A stretch of DNA of 64,000 nucleotides from Halicephalobus mephisto (taxonomy: Eukaryota > Nematoda > Chromadorea > Rhabditida > Panagrolaimidae). The notes beneath the pieces were generated by a model that was given only the letters and a program-made list of their open reading frames with translations, ran no database searches and was not told where the DNA came from. Of the stretch, positions 55,628 through 64,000 are shown piece after piece; positions within the stretch are counted from its first letter, which is position 1; each line of letters begins with the position of its first letter. Both the position numbers and the translations under genes were made by a program. The stretch is from the NCBI GenBank assembly GCA_009193035.1, contig SWDT01000019.1, positions 310,001 through 374,000 of the forward strand, given 5' to 3'.

Positions 55628-58600
55628 ATGGGGAATTGTTGTTTTGGAAAAAAAAGGCTGGTGGAATTGGAAGATAGAAGGATCTCGACTTGGTCAATTA
55701 ATCCGAAAGATAATTATTTTGATTCTAGTTATGCTTTGTTGATTGGGTATAAGGATGATGAAGAACTTTGTGAAACTATGGAAGCTATAAAAAATACGGT
55801 AAAAGAAGGACTTGTTAATGCAGATTGTTTTGTAGAAAATTTGGTTTGTGATTTTTAAAATGAAAATTTTTTGAATTATTATTTTTGTTTTTTTTGGTTT
55901 CGAAAAGAAAAATTTTATTTTTGATGGAGTTTTGGTTTCGAAACGAAAAGTTTTATTTTTGAATTTTAGGTTTTTTGATTTCGAAACGAAAAGTTTTATT
56001 TTACTCTAGGCGGGATTTTTGAATTATGATTTTTGTTTTTTTTCGAAAAGAAAAGTTTTATTTTTGATGAGATTTGTGAATTTTAGTTTTTTTGGTTTTG
56101 AAACGAAAAGTTTTATTTTACTGTAGGCGGGATTTTTGAATTATGATTTTTGTTTTTTTTTCGAAAAGAAAATTTTGGATTACAGTTGCGTGAGAAAAAT
56201 TAAATAAAAAATTGGGATTTTAGGTAGCAGAATGCTTGGTTGGACTTTTGGATAATCCTAATTCTAAAGTGAAATTACTTGCTTTAAGTACGTTGAGTTC
56301 GATCATCGCCCACGATTCCGCCAGACATTCGAGAGAGAGTCCAGTTGCGGATCTTTTGGTTGATTGTGGAATTTTGCAGAAACTTCAGCTTCTTCTGAAG
56401 CATCATTCAGATTCGGATACTGTAACTGCGGCAGTCGGATGTCTCAAGGAGATCATCATCGAAGACACTAAAGTTATCGAATTGTTGATAAATTCAGGTA
56501 TTATTGCTACTCTTTGTAGAATTTTATTATTGACTGAATCTGAGGGGGAAACGGTAAGTTTTATTTTATATATTGAAATTTTCGAAATTAAATTAAAAGA
56601 ATTTCGCATGATTTTAATTGTCTTGAAAGCATATTATTGTTCACACCCAGTAGTTATCTCGCATAAGAACGTAATTGTAAGTTATAGGCATCCTAGAAGC
56701 ATAGTTATAGACAGCTAACTTGAGGTATAGTTATACAGTTAAGCTGAGGCATTTATAAATGCTTAACCCGAGGTATAGTTATACAATTAAGTTGAGCTAT
56801 TTATAGACAACTAACTTGGGACATAGTTGTAGGCAGCTAACCTGAGCTGTTTATAGACAACTAACCTGGGGCATAGTTATACAGTTAAGCTGAGACATTT
56901 ATAAATGCTTAACCTGAGGTATAGTTGTAGACAGCTAACCTGAGGTATAGTTATACAGTTAAGTTGAGCTATTTATAGATAATTAACCTGAGGTATAGTT
57001 ATACAGTTAAGCTGAGCTGTTTATAGACAACTAACTTGGGGCATAGTTATACAGTTAAGCTGAGCTGTTTATAGACAACTAACTTGGGATATAGTTGTAG
57101 ACAGCTAACTTGAGACATTTATAGGGAGCTAACCTGAGGTATTTAAACTCAGTAGAAATTACTGTATGCGAATTATTATTGAGTTAAGTCCTATTGCCCT
57201 ATGCTAGTGATTTCGCTGTTTAACTTGTTTGGATAAATGTGCTACTCATACCGGTCGCAATGTTAACAGTTATCAAACCAACTAAGTTGCCTATTCTGTT
57301 TATATTATTTCTCTTATTTTTATTAAAAGATGGACAAACATAAAAAAGATAATTAATATATAACGCGTTTTTTGAGAGAATCGAGGGCCAAAATGACAAA
57401 TGGCAAAAGTTTCTCCTTTTTTGTTGAAACTTTAAACATACAATCATGTGGAGACATTATTGCGAAATTCGAGGTCCGAACTTCTGAAGTGGCTTCTGAA
57501 GCGAAATTCAGAAGGCGCGCCGTCTGAAGCCGTCAGATGTTGAACCCCCACATGTTATATATTATTCGACGTGGAATTTAATTCTGAGTTTAATAATATG
57601 TAAAGTAAACGTTTTGAATGAAATTTGAAAAAATTAGAATCAAAAAACTACTTCGAAAATCTGTTTTTCTGAGTTTTCCCCTTTTCACTCCATTGATTTA
57701 AAAAATTCTGACAGCAGATTCTGAATCCTCATCAAATTCTACATCATATAGAAAAAAAACGGGCCCCCCGGAGACTTATGAGGAAAAATGTCCCTAAATT
57801 TGAATTTTGTTTTTTAATTTTTTTCGTTCTGGGACCACTTTTGTGAAAAATCCTGAAACACGTATTGAATAGAATTCAACTACAATCATTTTCTACTACA
57901 GATCATGGGGGATTATCATAAAGTGTCCTAATTTTGATCTCGGATAAGAGAGTCTTTAGTTAAAAGTTACCGTAATAAGAGAAGATATATTCTTGTATTT
58001 TATTTCCTAAATATTATGATATGTGTACTTTAAGATTCGTAATTTATAAAGTTTACATAGAATTATGTTATGAGACCTTGTGATTATTGAAAATGTAATT
58101 CAATTTTACAATAGTTCATTATGATATTTTCTTTCGTTAGAATTGTCATACTGTCGACGACGTCCAGTACGTTTTGGTAGTGGTCTGATGTTTTCTGTAT
58201 TGTCTAAGGGTTGATCTCCTATGATTTGGGATTGAATTCCGCCCAACACATATTTTAAGATTTTTTGCAAAAGTGGTCCCGGAGCGAAAAAAAATTAAAA
58301 AACAAAATTGAAATTTGAAGACATTTTTCCTCATAAGTCTCCGGGGGCCCCACTTTTTTCCCTTAATTTTTCTTCTATCTGATGCAGAATTCGATGAGGA
58401 TTCGGAATCTGTTGTCAAAATTTTTTAAATCAATGGAGTGAAGAGGAGAAAACTCAGAAAAACAGATTTTCGAAGTAGTTTTTTGATTCTAATTTTTTCA
58501 AATTTCATTCAAAACGTTTACTTTACATATTATTAGACTCAGAATTAAATTCCACATCGAATAATATATAACATGTGGGGGTCCAACATCTGACGGCTTC

Positions 58601-59169
58601 AAACGGCGCGCCTTCTGAATTTCGCTTCAGAAGCCACTTCAGAAGTCCGGACCTCGAAATTTCGCAATAATGTCTCCACATGATTGTATGTTTAAAGTTT
58701 CAACAAAAAAGGAGAAACTTTTGCCATTTGTCATTTTGGCCCTCGATTCTCTCAAAAAACGCGTTATATTCAAAACAACTCCACCCAAAATTCTTTATCA
58801 GTCAATTTCGCTTTTTTTCTTTATGTTTTAAAAGTGCAAAAGTGGTCGTTACAACAATTCCAATTTTTTATCTTTCAGAACATCCTTGATTTTCTTCTAA
58901 TATGTATAAATAGGGTCCCATTAAGACATCTGGACTACTTCGAAGAAGATGAAGTTCTGGACCCCCTCTCCGTCCTCATCTCGTCTTCCATGACCAAGCC
59001 AGAGAATATCCAACTGGCATTAAAGGTGGTCAATGTTCTTCTGAGGAAGAATTCCGGATTCCGTCGAGGAAGCGAACAGCTCATGAACAGATTAAGACTG
59101 CTTTCCGAGACTTCTGTTCGTGATTTACCTAACGTTACTGTTGTTGATAATGATACTGTCACTTCATAA
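55628..59169 (+). CDS. Armadillo-like protein with predicted dual-lipid N-terminus
   Basis: Exons 55628-55843, 56224-56553 and 58879-59169 join in phase 0 to 278 residues. The N-terminus MGNCCFGKKR has Gly2 for myristoylation and two neighbouring Cys for palmitoylation plus a basic patch, so membrane anchoring is likely. Residues about 73-180 read as helical Armadillo/HEAT-type repeats (AECLVGLLDNPNSKVKLLALSTLSSII, LLVDCGILQKLQLLLKHH, AAVGCLKEIIIEDTKVIELLINSGII). The last exon continues with helical sequence (ENIQLALKVVNVLLRKNSG). Membrane-anchored Armadillo proteins such as yeast Vac8 have this kind of N-terminus, but this protein is much shorter and I do not recognise a family. Intron 2 is 2.3 kb and holds a tandem array and a long inverted repeat. 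Confidence 0.7.
55862..56200. repeat. Intronic repeat of AAACGAAAAGTTTTATTTT blocks
   Basis: This is intron 1 of the Armadillo-like gene. TTTCGAAA(A/C)GAAAAGTTTTATTTT recurs about six times; a block of about 118 bases appears twice (marker TAGGCGGGATTTTTGAATT). Confidence 0.7.
56680..57140. repeat. Intronic tandem repeat of GTTATACAGTTAAG / CAACTAACCT blocks
   Basis: Two alternating blocks, GAGGTATAGTTATACAGTTAAG and TTTATAGACAACTAACTTGG, recur about ten times with variable order, giving a higher-order array in intron 2 of the Armadillo-like gene. Confidence 0.8.
57361..58766. mobile_element. 1.4 kb long-inverted-repeat element flanked by TA
   Basis: The left arm (57361 to about 57880) and right arm (about 58229 to 58766) are inverted copies of roughly 520-540 bases; both ends read TAACGCGTTTTTTGAGAGAA and are bordered by TA (57359-57360 and 58767-58768). 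The spacer of about 350 bases has no open frame of note. TA borders suggest a Tc1/mariner-type target, but no transposase is present, so it would be a non-autonomous foldback-like element. It lies in intron 2 of the Armadillo-like gene. Matching short peptides in the two arms are a by-product. Confidence 0.85.
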
Positions 59170-59956
59170 ATGTGTTTTAGAAGACCGTAAATATATAAAA
59201 AATCCGAAAAATTAATGTTTAAAAATATAAATTAGATTTTATTTTTTAGGATTATATTCGAAAAATATAGGAGATTTTTTATCCAAGTTTTCATGGAATA
59301 CTAAGTCGATTTCTACTGTAAAAATCTTTCAAAATTTGTTAATTTAGTTGTTTTTTCAGTGTGAAGAGAACTACGAATTCTACTTTTCCCTCTGGTCGGG
59401 ACCAGATATTGAAAGTAGCGATTTATCGTAAAGCAAAAACGCAAAAATTTATCACTTAAAAACATAATAATAAAAACTACAAAAGTTTTCCTGCTTGCAT
59501 TTTCTTTCTCTCGTTGCGAGACCTTTCTTTCTTTCGTTATGAGACCCTTTTTTCTTTCGTTGCGAGACCCTTCTTTCTCCGTTTTTCCTCTTTTACGTGA
59601 GTACGGAACACGTATTTTTTTGGCCTTCTCTTTTCCTATTCCTCTTTTTATCTTCGACTCTGTCGACATTCAGTAAGAGGATAACTGAATTTTAAAAATC
59701 TAAAAAAGTAAAACTCTTGTCACTAAAATGCTTGAAAACTACTGTAATTTAGTTATTTTTTTAGTACAAATTGAATTAAGCACAAGAAACCTAAAAAGTA
59801 AAATGAGTTCTTTCCACGAAAGTCCCTAAATACCGTAATCAAATTGTTCATTTGTAGAAACAAGCACAACTAAATACGAAAGATAAAATAAATTGCTATC
59901 GCAAAAACTCTTGGAAAGTACGGTAATTTAATTCCTTGTCAGTACGAACACAACTA
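59170..59956. other. Intergenic DNA; pyrimidine-rich repeat
   Basis: 59500-59600 repeats TTTCTTTCGTTGCGAGACCC about three times and gives rise to a basic minus-strand open frame that is not supported. Otherwise AT-rich with several TACTGTA words. Confidence 0.5.
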
Positions 59957-60299
59957 CACAGGTCTTCTGAAATGACGTCTAACCAAATGCAATCGACACG
60001 TAAGAACCTCCGACTGTAGTTTCCGCATTATTTGATTCTAACTGAGTTCAATCGATAATAGGATTGCAATCCAACAGACGATTGATCGTAACTGAATATG
60101 ATTAATATATTTGGACCATGTTTGTTTCTGGTTAAAAAGGTATTAGTATGTTGATCACACTCAGTTACGATCAATCTTCTGTTGAATTGCAATCCTGCTA
60201 TTAATTGTGATTAGTTAGAATCAGATAATGTGAGAATTACGGTCAGGGGTCCTTACGTATTGATTCCCTTCAGTTAGGTGTGACTTCGGGAAACTTGTG
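59957..60299. mobile_element. MITE (copy B), same family as 26772-27110
   Basis: 343 bases with diverged inverted arms. The left end reads CACAGGTCTTCTGAAATGAC and the right end, on the other strand, CACAAGTTTCCCGAAGTCAC. The arms share TAACTGA, GATTGCAATCC and GATCGTAACTGA blocks with copy A (CACAGGTAATTCGGAATCAC). It is more decayed than copy A. No coding sequence is present. Confidence 0.7.
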
Positions 60300-60576
60300 A
60301 ATGATCAAGGATTCCTATAAGTCGATTTCATTCAGTTTTGCGTGGTTTCAAAAAACCTGTGTAAATTTTAAAAATAAAAAATTGATTCCTATCACGAAAG
60401 TTCCTGAATACTGTAGTCAACTTTTTTATTTCAAAGTATATGTAGGATTGAACAAAAAGTAATTTAAAAAATAAATAAACTTTTCCAGTCGAAATTCCCC
60501 AACTGTGACTTGATCATTCGCCAATATTGATTGATTATTAGCTTATAAATCCTGATACCACTATTGACTTATCATG

Positions 60577-61845
60577 AGCACTGCGAGACGACGAGCGTTA
60601 AATTGGGTGTATAGTCACTTTACTACTGGAAAGTAGAAAATTTCACTTTCTAGTAGCAAAGTAGAAAATTTCACTTTACTACTGAAAGTAAAAAATTCCA
60701 CTTTACTACTGGAAAATAGAAAATTCCACTTTACTACTATAAAGTAGAAAATTCCACTTTACTAATAAAAAGTAAAAAATTCCACTTTACTACTGAAGGT
60801 AGAAAATTCTACTTTCTAGTAGCAAAGTAAATCTACTCTTTAAATTGGAGGTGAAGACGATAGTCTCATGTCACATTTCGCCCAAAATAGCGAACTGATT
60901 AGACTTGCGGCTTTTTTCGTGCTAAGACGACAGATTTCTTAGTTTTTGAATTTATTTATCCCTAAATCCACTTCTCGTTGTTACTTAATTACTACAATAT
61001 ATTTTACAATTTTTTCATCTTCATACTTAGTAATAATGATTTAGATGCATTTTAACATATTTTTAGATGAAGTAACAATTTCAATTAAAAATACAAATGA
61101 TATCTCGAGATACAGTTCAGTTAGATTTAAGTTTCTTAGACTGAATTTAGGTTTGGGCCTAAGTTTAGATTAAGCTAGATTAGGAGGTGTGTGTATAACT
61201 CATAAGTACCAAAAATGCTTAATATATCCAATTATTATCATAGATCTATTCAGTTGCAAAATGATGAATGTTTTGCAGTAAAATTTCATATATTAATTTA
61301 GGAGTTTAGGTTAAAAATCATGTGTCTACTAACAAAACTAGAATAACTGGTGGTGAATTATGCTTAAATACATATCGGGAGCTTGAAAAAAGCTCGAAAT
61401 ATATAACTATGAACTTAACCATTTTAGTTATATCCTCCTATATCACTAACAAGCATTAGATAAAGTGATTAATTGTTCAGAACTACTATTCATTATCTTA
61501 TTAAAACTATATCAATTGATAGATTCATGAAAATTGTTTCAAAACGTTGATAAAATACACTATAACTCGTAATTTAAGACAATTCTAACACTACTGATGT
61601 GAAAAGTGAGTCTTTTCGCTTTTAAATGCTTTATCTATTATAAAAAATATAAAAAATAAATTTTTACCAAGAATTTGAAAAAAATGTTAAAAATCACTGA
61701 AAATAAAATTTGAATGGTCCTAACACGAAAAAAGCCGCAAGTCTAATCAGTTCGCCAGTTTGGGCGAATTGGCGAAATGTGACATAGACTATCGTTGTCG
61801 CATCAAATTTCGTGCAATTTTAAAGCTGCGTCGTTTCACAGTGCT
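60577..61845. mobile_element. 1.27 kb inverted-repeat element interrupted by a tandem array
   Basis: The left terminus AGCACTGCGAGACGACGAGC and the right terminus (other strand) AGCACTGTGAAACGACGCAGC match. A second inverted block (60857-60935 and about 61725-61795) shares ATGTCACATTTCGCC and CGAACTGATTAGACTTGCGG-CTTTTTTCGTG. In the left arm the two blocks are separated by the 60611-60835 array. The interior of about 780 bases is AT-rich with no convincing gene. It is probably a non-autonomous DNA transposon; target duplication is not resolved. Confidence 0.75.
60611..60835. repeat. ~28-base tandem array inside a terminal inverted repeat
   Basis: The unit CACTTTACTACTGGAAAGTAGAAAATTC recurs with variants; some units form small palindromes (ACTTTCTAGTAGCAAAGT). 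It sits between two copies of TTAAATTGG in the left arm of the surrounding element, absent from the right arm. Confidence 0.8.
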
Positions 61846-61930
61846 TGAATCAATGATTTTGATAGGTTAATCAACTCTCCAATGAAAATTTTCGAGTATA
61901 ATGCGTATAGAGTCGGACAATTATCATAGT

Positions 61931-62035
61931 CAACTCTCAGAGCGAAAATGTCTGACAATAACTAAACTCAGAGCGAAAATGTCTGACAACCACTAAACTC
62001 AGAGCGAAAATGACAAACAATAACTAAACTATTGC
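61931..62035. repeat. ~35-base tandem repeat, three copies
   Basis: ACTCAGAGCGAAAATGTCTGACAA...ACTAA recurs three times just right of the inverted-repeat element. Confidence 0.8.
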
Positions 62036-63640
62036 CTTTATTAGTACGAATAAAATTTCGCTCAAAAATTTTAAAAGGAAAAAATTTTTACGATGAAATT
62101 TTTTACTCTATAATTGTTCACTTTTGAGTGTGAATAGAAATGTAAAAAATAATAAAACTGACTTTTGCCGTGAAATTTTTCGAAGAAAATAATTAACTTA
62201 TTTTATATTAAATATAATTTAAATTTTACACAAAAATGTAAAAAAAGTAAAATAAATTCCTATCACGAAAATATTTGATGATCAAAATTCACTTATTTTA
62301 TCTGAAATAAGATCCAAATTAATCAAAACATGAACCGGATCTAGAATATCAAAGTAGGGAAGAATGTTGTTTGATCTTTTAAAATAAAATAAAAATATCA
62401 TTTGTTAAAGTCTATCGACAATTAAACGTGTTTTATAATTTATTTATTTAAATTAATTAATTTTATGTTATTTTATGTTATTTAATTTATTTATTTTATG
62501 TTATTTATTTCCCTTTCAATTGATTTCATAAGAAACAAAAGGGAACAGAAAATGAAAAAAAAATCTTCATTGGTTATTTTGAGGAGTTCGCCGATATTGT
62601 TTGTTCCTATTCATTTAAAGTCATTTTCTATCGGGATGGGAGTTGTTCACGTTTCCTTTTTCCAGTAGGTTCCTCAGGTTGTAAGGAGCGTGTTTTATAA
62701 TTTTAAATAAAATTTAATTATCAAAATTCGAATTACCGGATACAGTAACCAATTCGGGAGTTTCAACTGTTTCCGAATCCGTAATAAAATTAAAGTTTCT
62801 TCATTAAAATTATTTTTGTTTTTATTCTGAAATATTTACTTTGAAAAACCTACTGTAAAAGTACCCTGTTGATGGGATACTAGGAAAATCAAAAATTAAG
62901 TAGCCTTTGTACAAGTTACTGTTATCTTTTTTCTTGGTAATTTTTTTTGATCGTATATTTCGGAGATTTTTTTCAATACGCTTATCTTCATTATACATCC
63001 AAAAATCACTCGTTGCTTAATTGTCCAAAATATAATCGTTTCAATTTTTCCATTCAAAAAACTCAAATTTACTACAATTTCTGTACAAAGAATACGGTAA
63101 TTACTTTATCAGCGATCTATAATCATTCTATCGAGCAAACAGAAAAAAATCCTTTTCCGCTAAAAAACATTTTTTTCGTTACACTTAAAATTTTTCTTCT
63201 GTTATAATCAGTTGTTCATTTTTCCAAATCCTCGATTTTTGGATTCGAATTTTTCAATTTTCGAACTTGAACTGGTTCGAATTCGATCATTTAAAAAAAA
63301 TTTATATTATTTTTAATCACTTATGGAAACTTTTTTGCAATTTTTTGTTGTAGAAGCTTTATTTTCAAATCGCATAAAATAAAAATTTGCATTTCATAAA
63401 ATCGAATTAATTCAAAATTCGGTTCGAAATCGACAACTTTGGTCGTGATTTTAATAAAGTTTTAATTATCCAAATTTGAGATCTGAAAAAAACGAATAAT
63501 CTAGCCGAAATCGCAACATTCTATATAATCGAAAATTTACAACTTTGTTATACTGTAACTTATAAAGTGTGACAATTGTGCTCGAAATACAACCATCACA
63601 CAACCGTAATTTATTATTGTTTACTGTAATGCTTCTATAT
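62036..63640. other. AT-rich intergenic DNA
   Basis: No gene is seen. 62430-62510 is a TTATTTTATG microsatellite. The plus-strand open frame at 62947-63207 has no family resemblance. 63230-63450 contains TTCGAA-rich sequence like that at 23640-23880. Confidence 0.5.
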
Positions 63641-63966
63641 AGTCGGTGGTGGTATGGAGACGGCGGGTACAAAATACCACGGATCGGAGCGCAGGTTCGA
63701 ATCCCGGTCGGCCCGAACCCGAGGTCGTAAAGCTACTCCACCTTCTCAGGAGATCTTGTAGCGAAGTGGGGACACATTCAATGTGGAAGATAAGGCGAGT
63801 CCGAGTGCTGCTGGCTCCAGCGGACCCATAGACCAAAATTGACCCCTAAGGTCAACGTAGCAAGCCCGTCTTCGCCACACCCAGCAGTTTTCTAGAACTT
63901 CCCGATACCTGCTGATTTGGAAAGTTCCGTCAAGCTTGATTACTGGGCCTCTTTTATCTTATCTTA
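63641..63966 (+). mobile_element. tRNA-derived SINE
   Basis: A tRNA-like head starts near 63641 and holds a perfect B box GGTTCGAATCC (63694-63704) with a looser A-box region near 63646-63662. It is followed by about 250 bases of GC-rich unique body and a short tandem tail CTTTTATCTTATCTTA. This head, body and simple-repeat tail are the standard layout of a SINE. Its body is unlike the one at 1161, so it is a different family. Short open frames on both strands across it are artefacts. Confidence 0.7.
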
Positions 63967-64000
63967 ATGTTTCTATAATAATGGTAAAATTAATGGTTGG

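Noticed and set aside
57220..58889. Two short frames with identical N-terminal peptides at 57220-57447 (minus) and 58680-58889 (plus)
   Set aside because: They are mirror copies produced by the arms of the long inverted repeat, not paralogous genes.
59313..59669. Basic minus-strand open frame of 118 codons
   Set aside because: It is produced by the TTTCTTTCGTTGCGAGACCC repeat; no splice context or family resemblance.
62947..63207. Plus-strand open frame of 86 codons near the right end
   Set aside because: No family resemblance, AT-driven composition and no splice or promoter support.

Overview
This is a eukaryotic window, almost certainly from a rhabditid-type nematode. Coding exons are short and interrupted. 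Introns mostly begin GTAAGT/GTGAGT and end TTTCAG or TTTTAG with almost no polypyrimidine tract. Several start codons sit 0-15 bases after a TTTCAG/TTTTAG-type site, as expected for spliced-leader trans-splicing. The gene content also fits a nematode: a DPY-28-type condensin subunit, a LEV-9-type synaptic scaffold, IMA-3-like importin alpha and a pfd-5/prx-3 pair. The genome is AT-rich, and palindromic motifs such as TTCATATATGAA, TACAGTA/TACTGTA and CACTATCC...GGATAGTG recur through its introns. The species cannot be named from sequence alone.

Layout. 1-11,880 is a gene-poor, very AT-rich block built from many local tandem repeats (units of 36, 70, 77, 92, 128 and 239 bases), with one tRNA-derived, SINE-like element at 1161. 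11,890-22,700 carries a putative neuropeptide precursor, an SLC17-like transporter (minus), a tiny secreted peptide gene and a paxillin gene (minus), separated by repeats and possible decayed small genes. 23,033-31,356 is one very large secreted protein gene (WAP-like domain, 18 CCP/sushi domains, one Ig domain, internal furin-type site). It resembles a LEV-9-like half joined to a Hikaru-genki-like half. It also hosts an antisense tRNA-Ala and an intron filled by a MITE.

31,401-55,121 is a dense housekeeping block: GMP reductase (minus), a glutaredoxin-like protein whose stop overlaps the Taspase-1 start, condensin subunit 1 (DPY-28/NCAPD2), PEX3 and prefoldin 5 (minus, possible operon), an eIF4E (minus), proteasome alpha-1, acyl-CoA thioesterase 9 and importin alpha. 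55,628-59,169 is an Armadillo-like protein with a predicted myristoylation/palmitoylation N-terminus, whose last intron contains a 1.4 kb long-inverted-repeat element. 59,170-64,000 has no recognisable gene. It holds a second copy of the MITE seen in the LEV-9-like gene, a 1.27 kb inverted-repeat element interrupted by a tandem array, other tandem repeats and a second tRNA-derived SINE at the right edge.

Exon structures below were assembled by hand. Where several exons are given, splice phases were checked and add up to one open frame. The genes are mostly unrelated in function. The shared themes are neuromuscular and adhesion proteins (LEV-9-like, paxillin, neuropeptide, transporter) on the left and cell maintenance on the right, the latter in close same-strand runs that may include operons.
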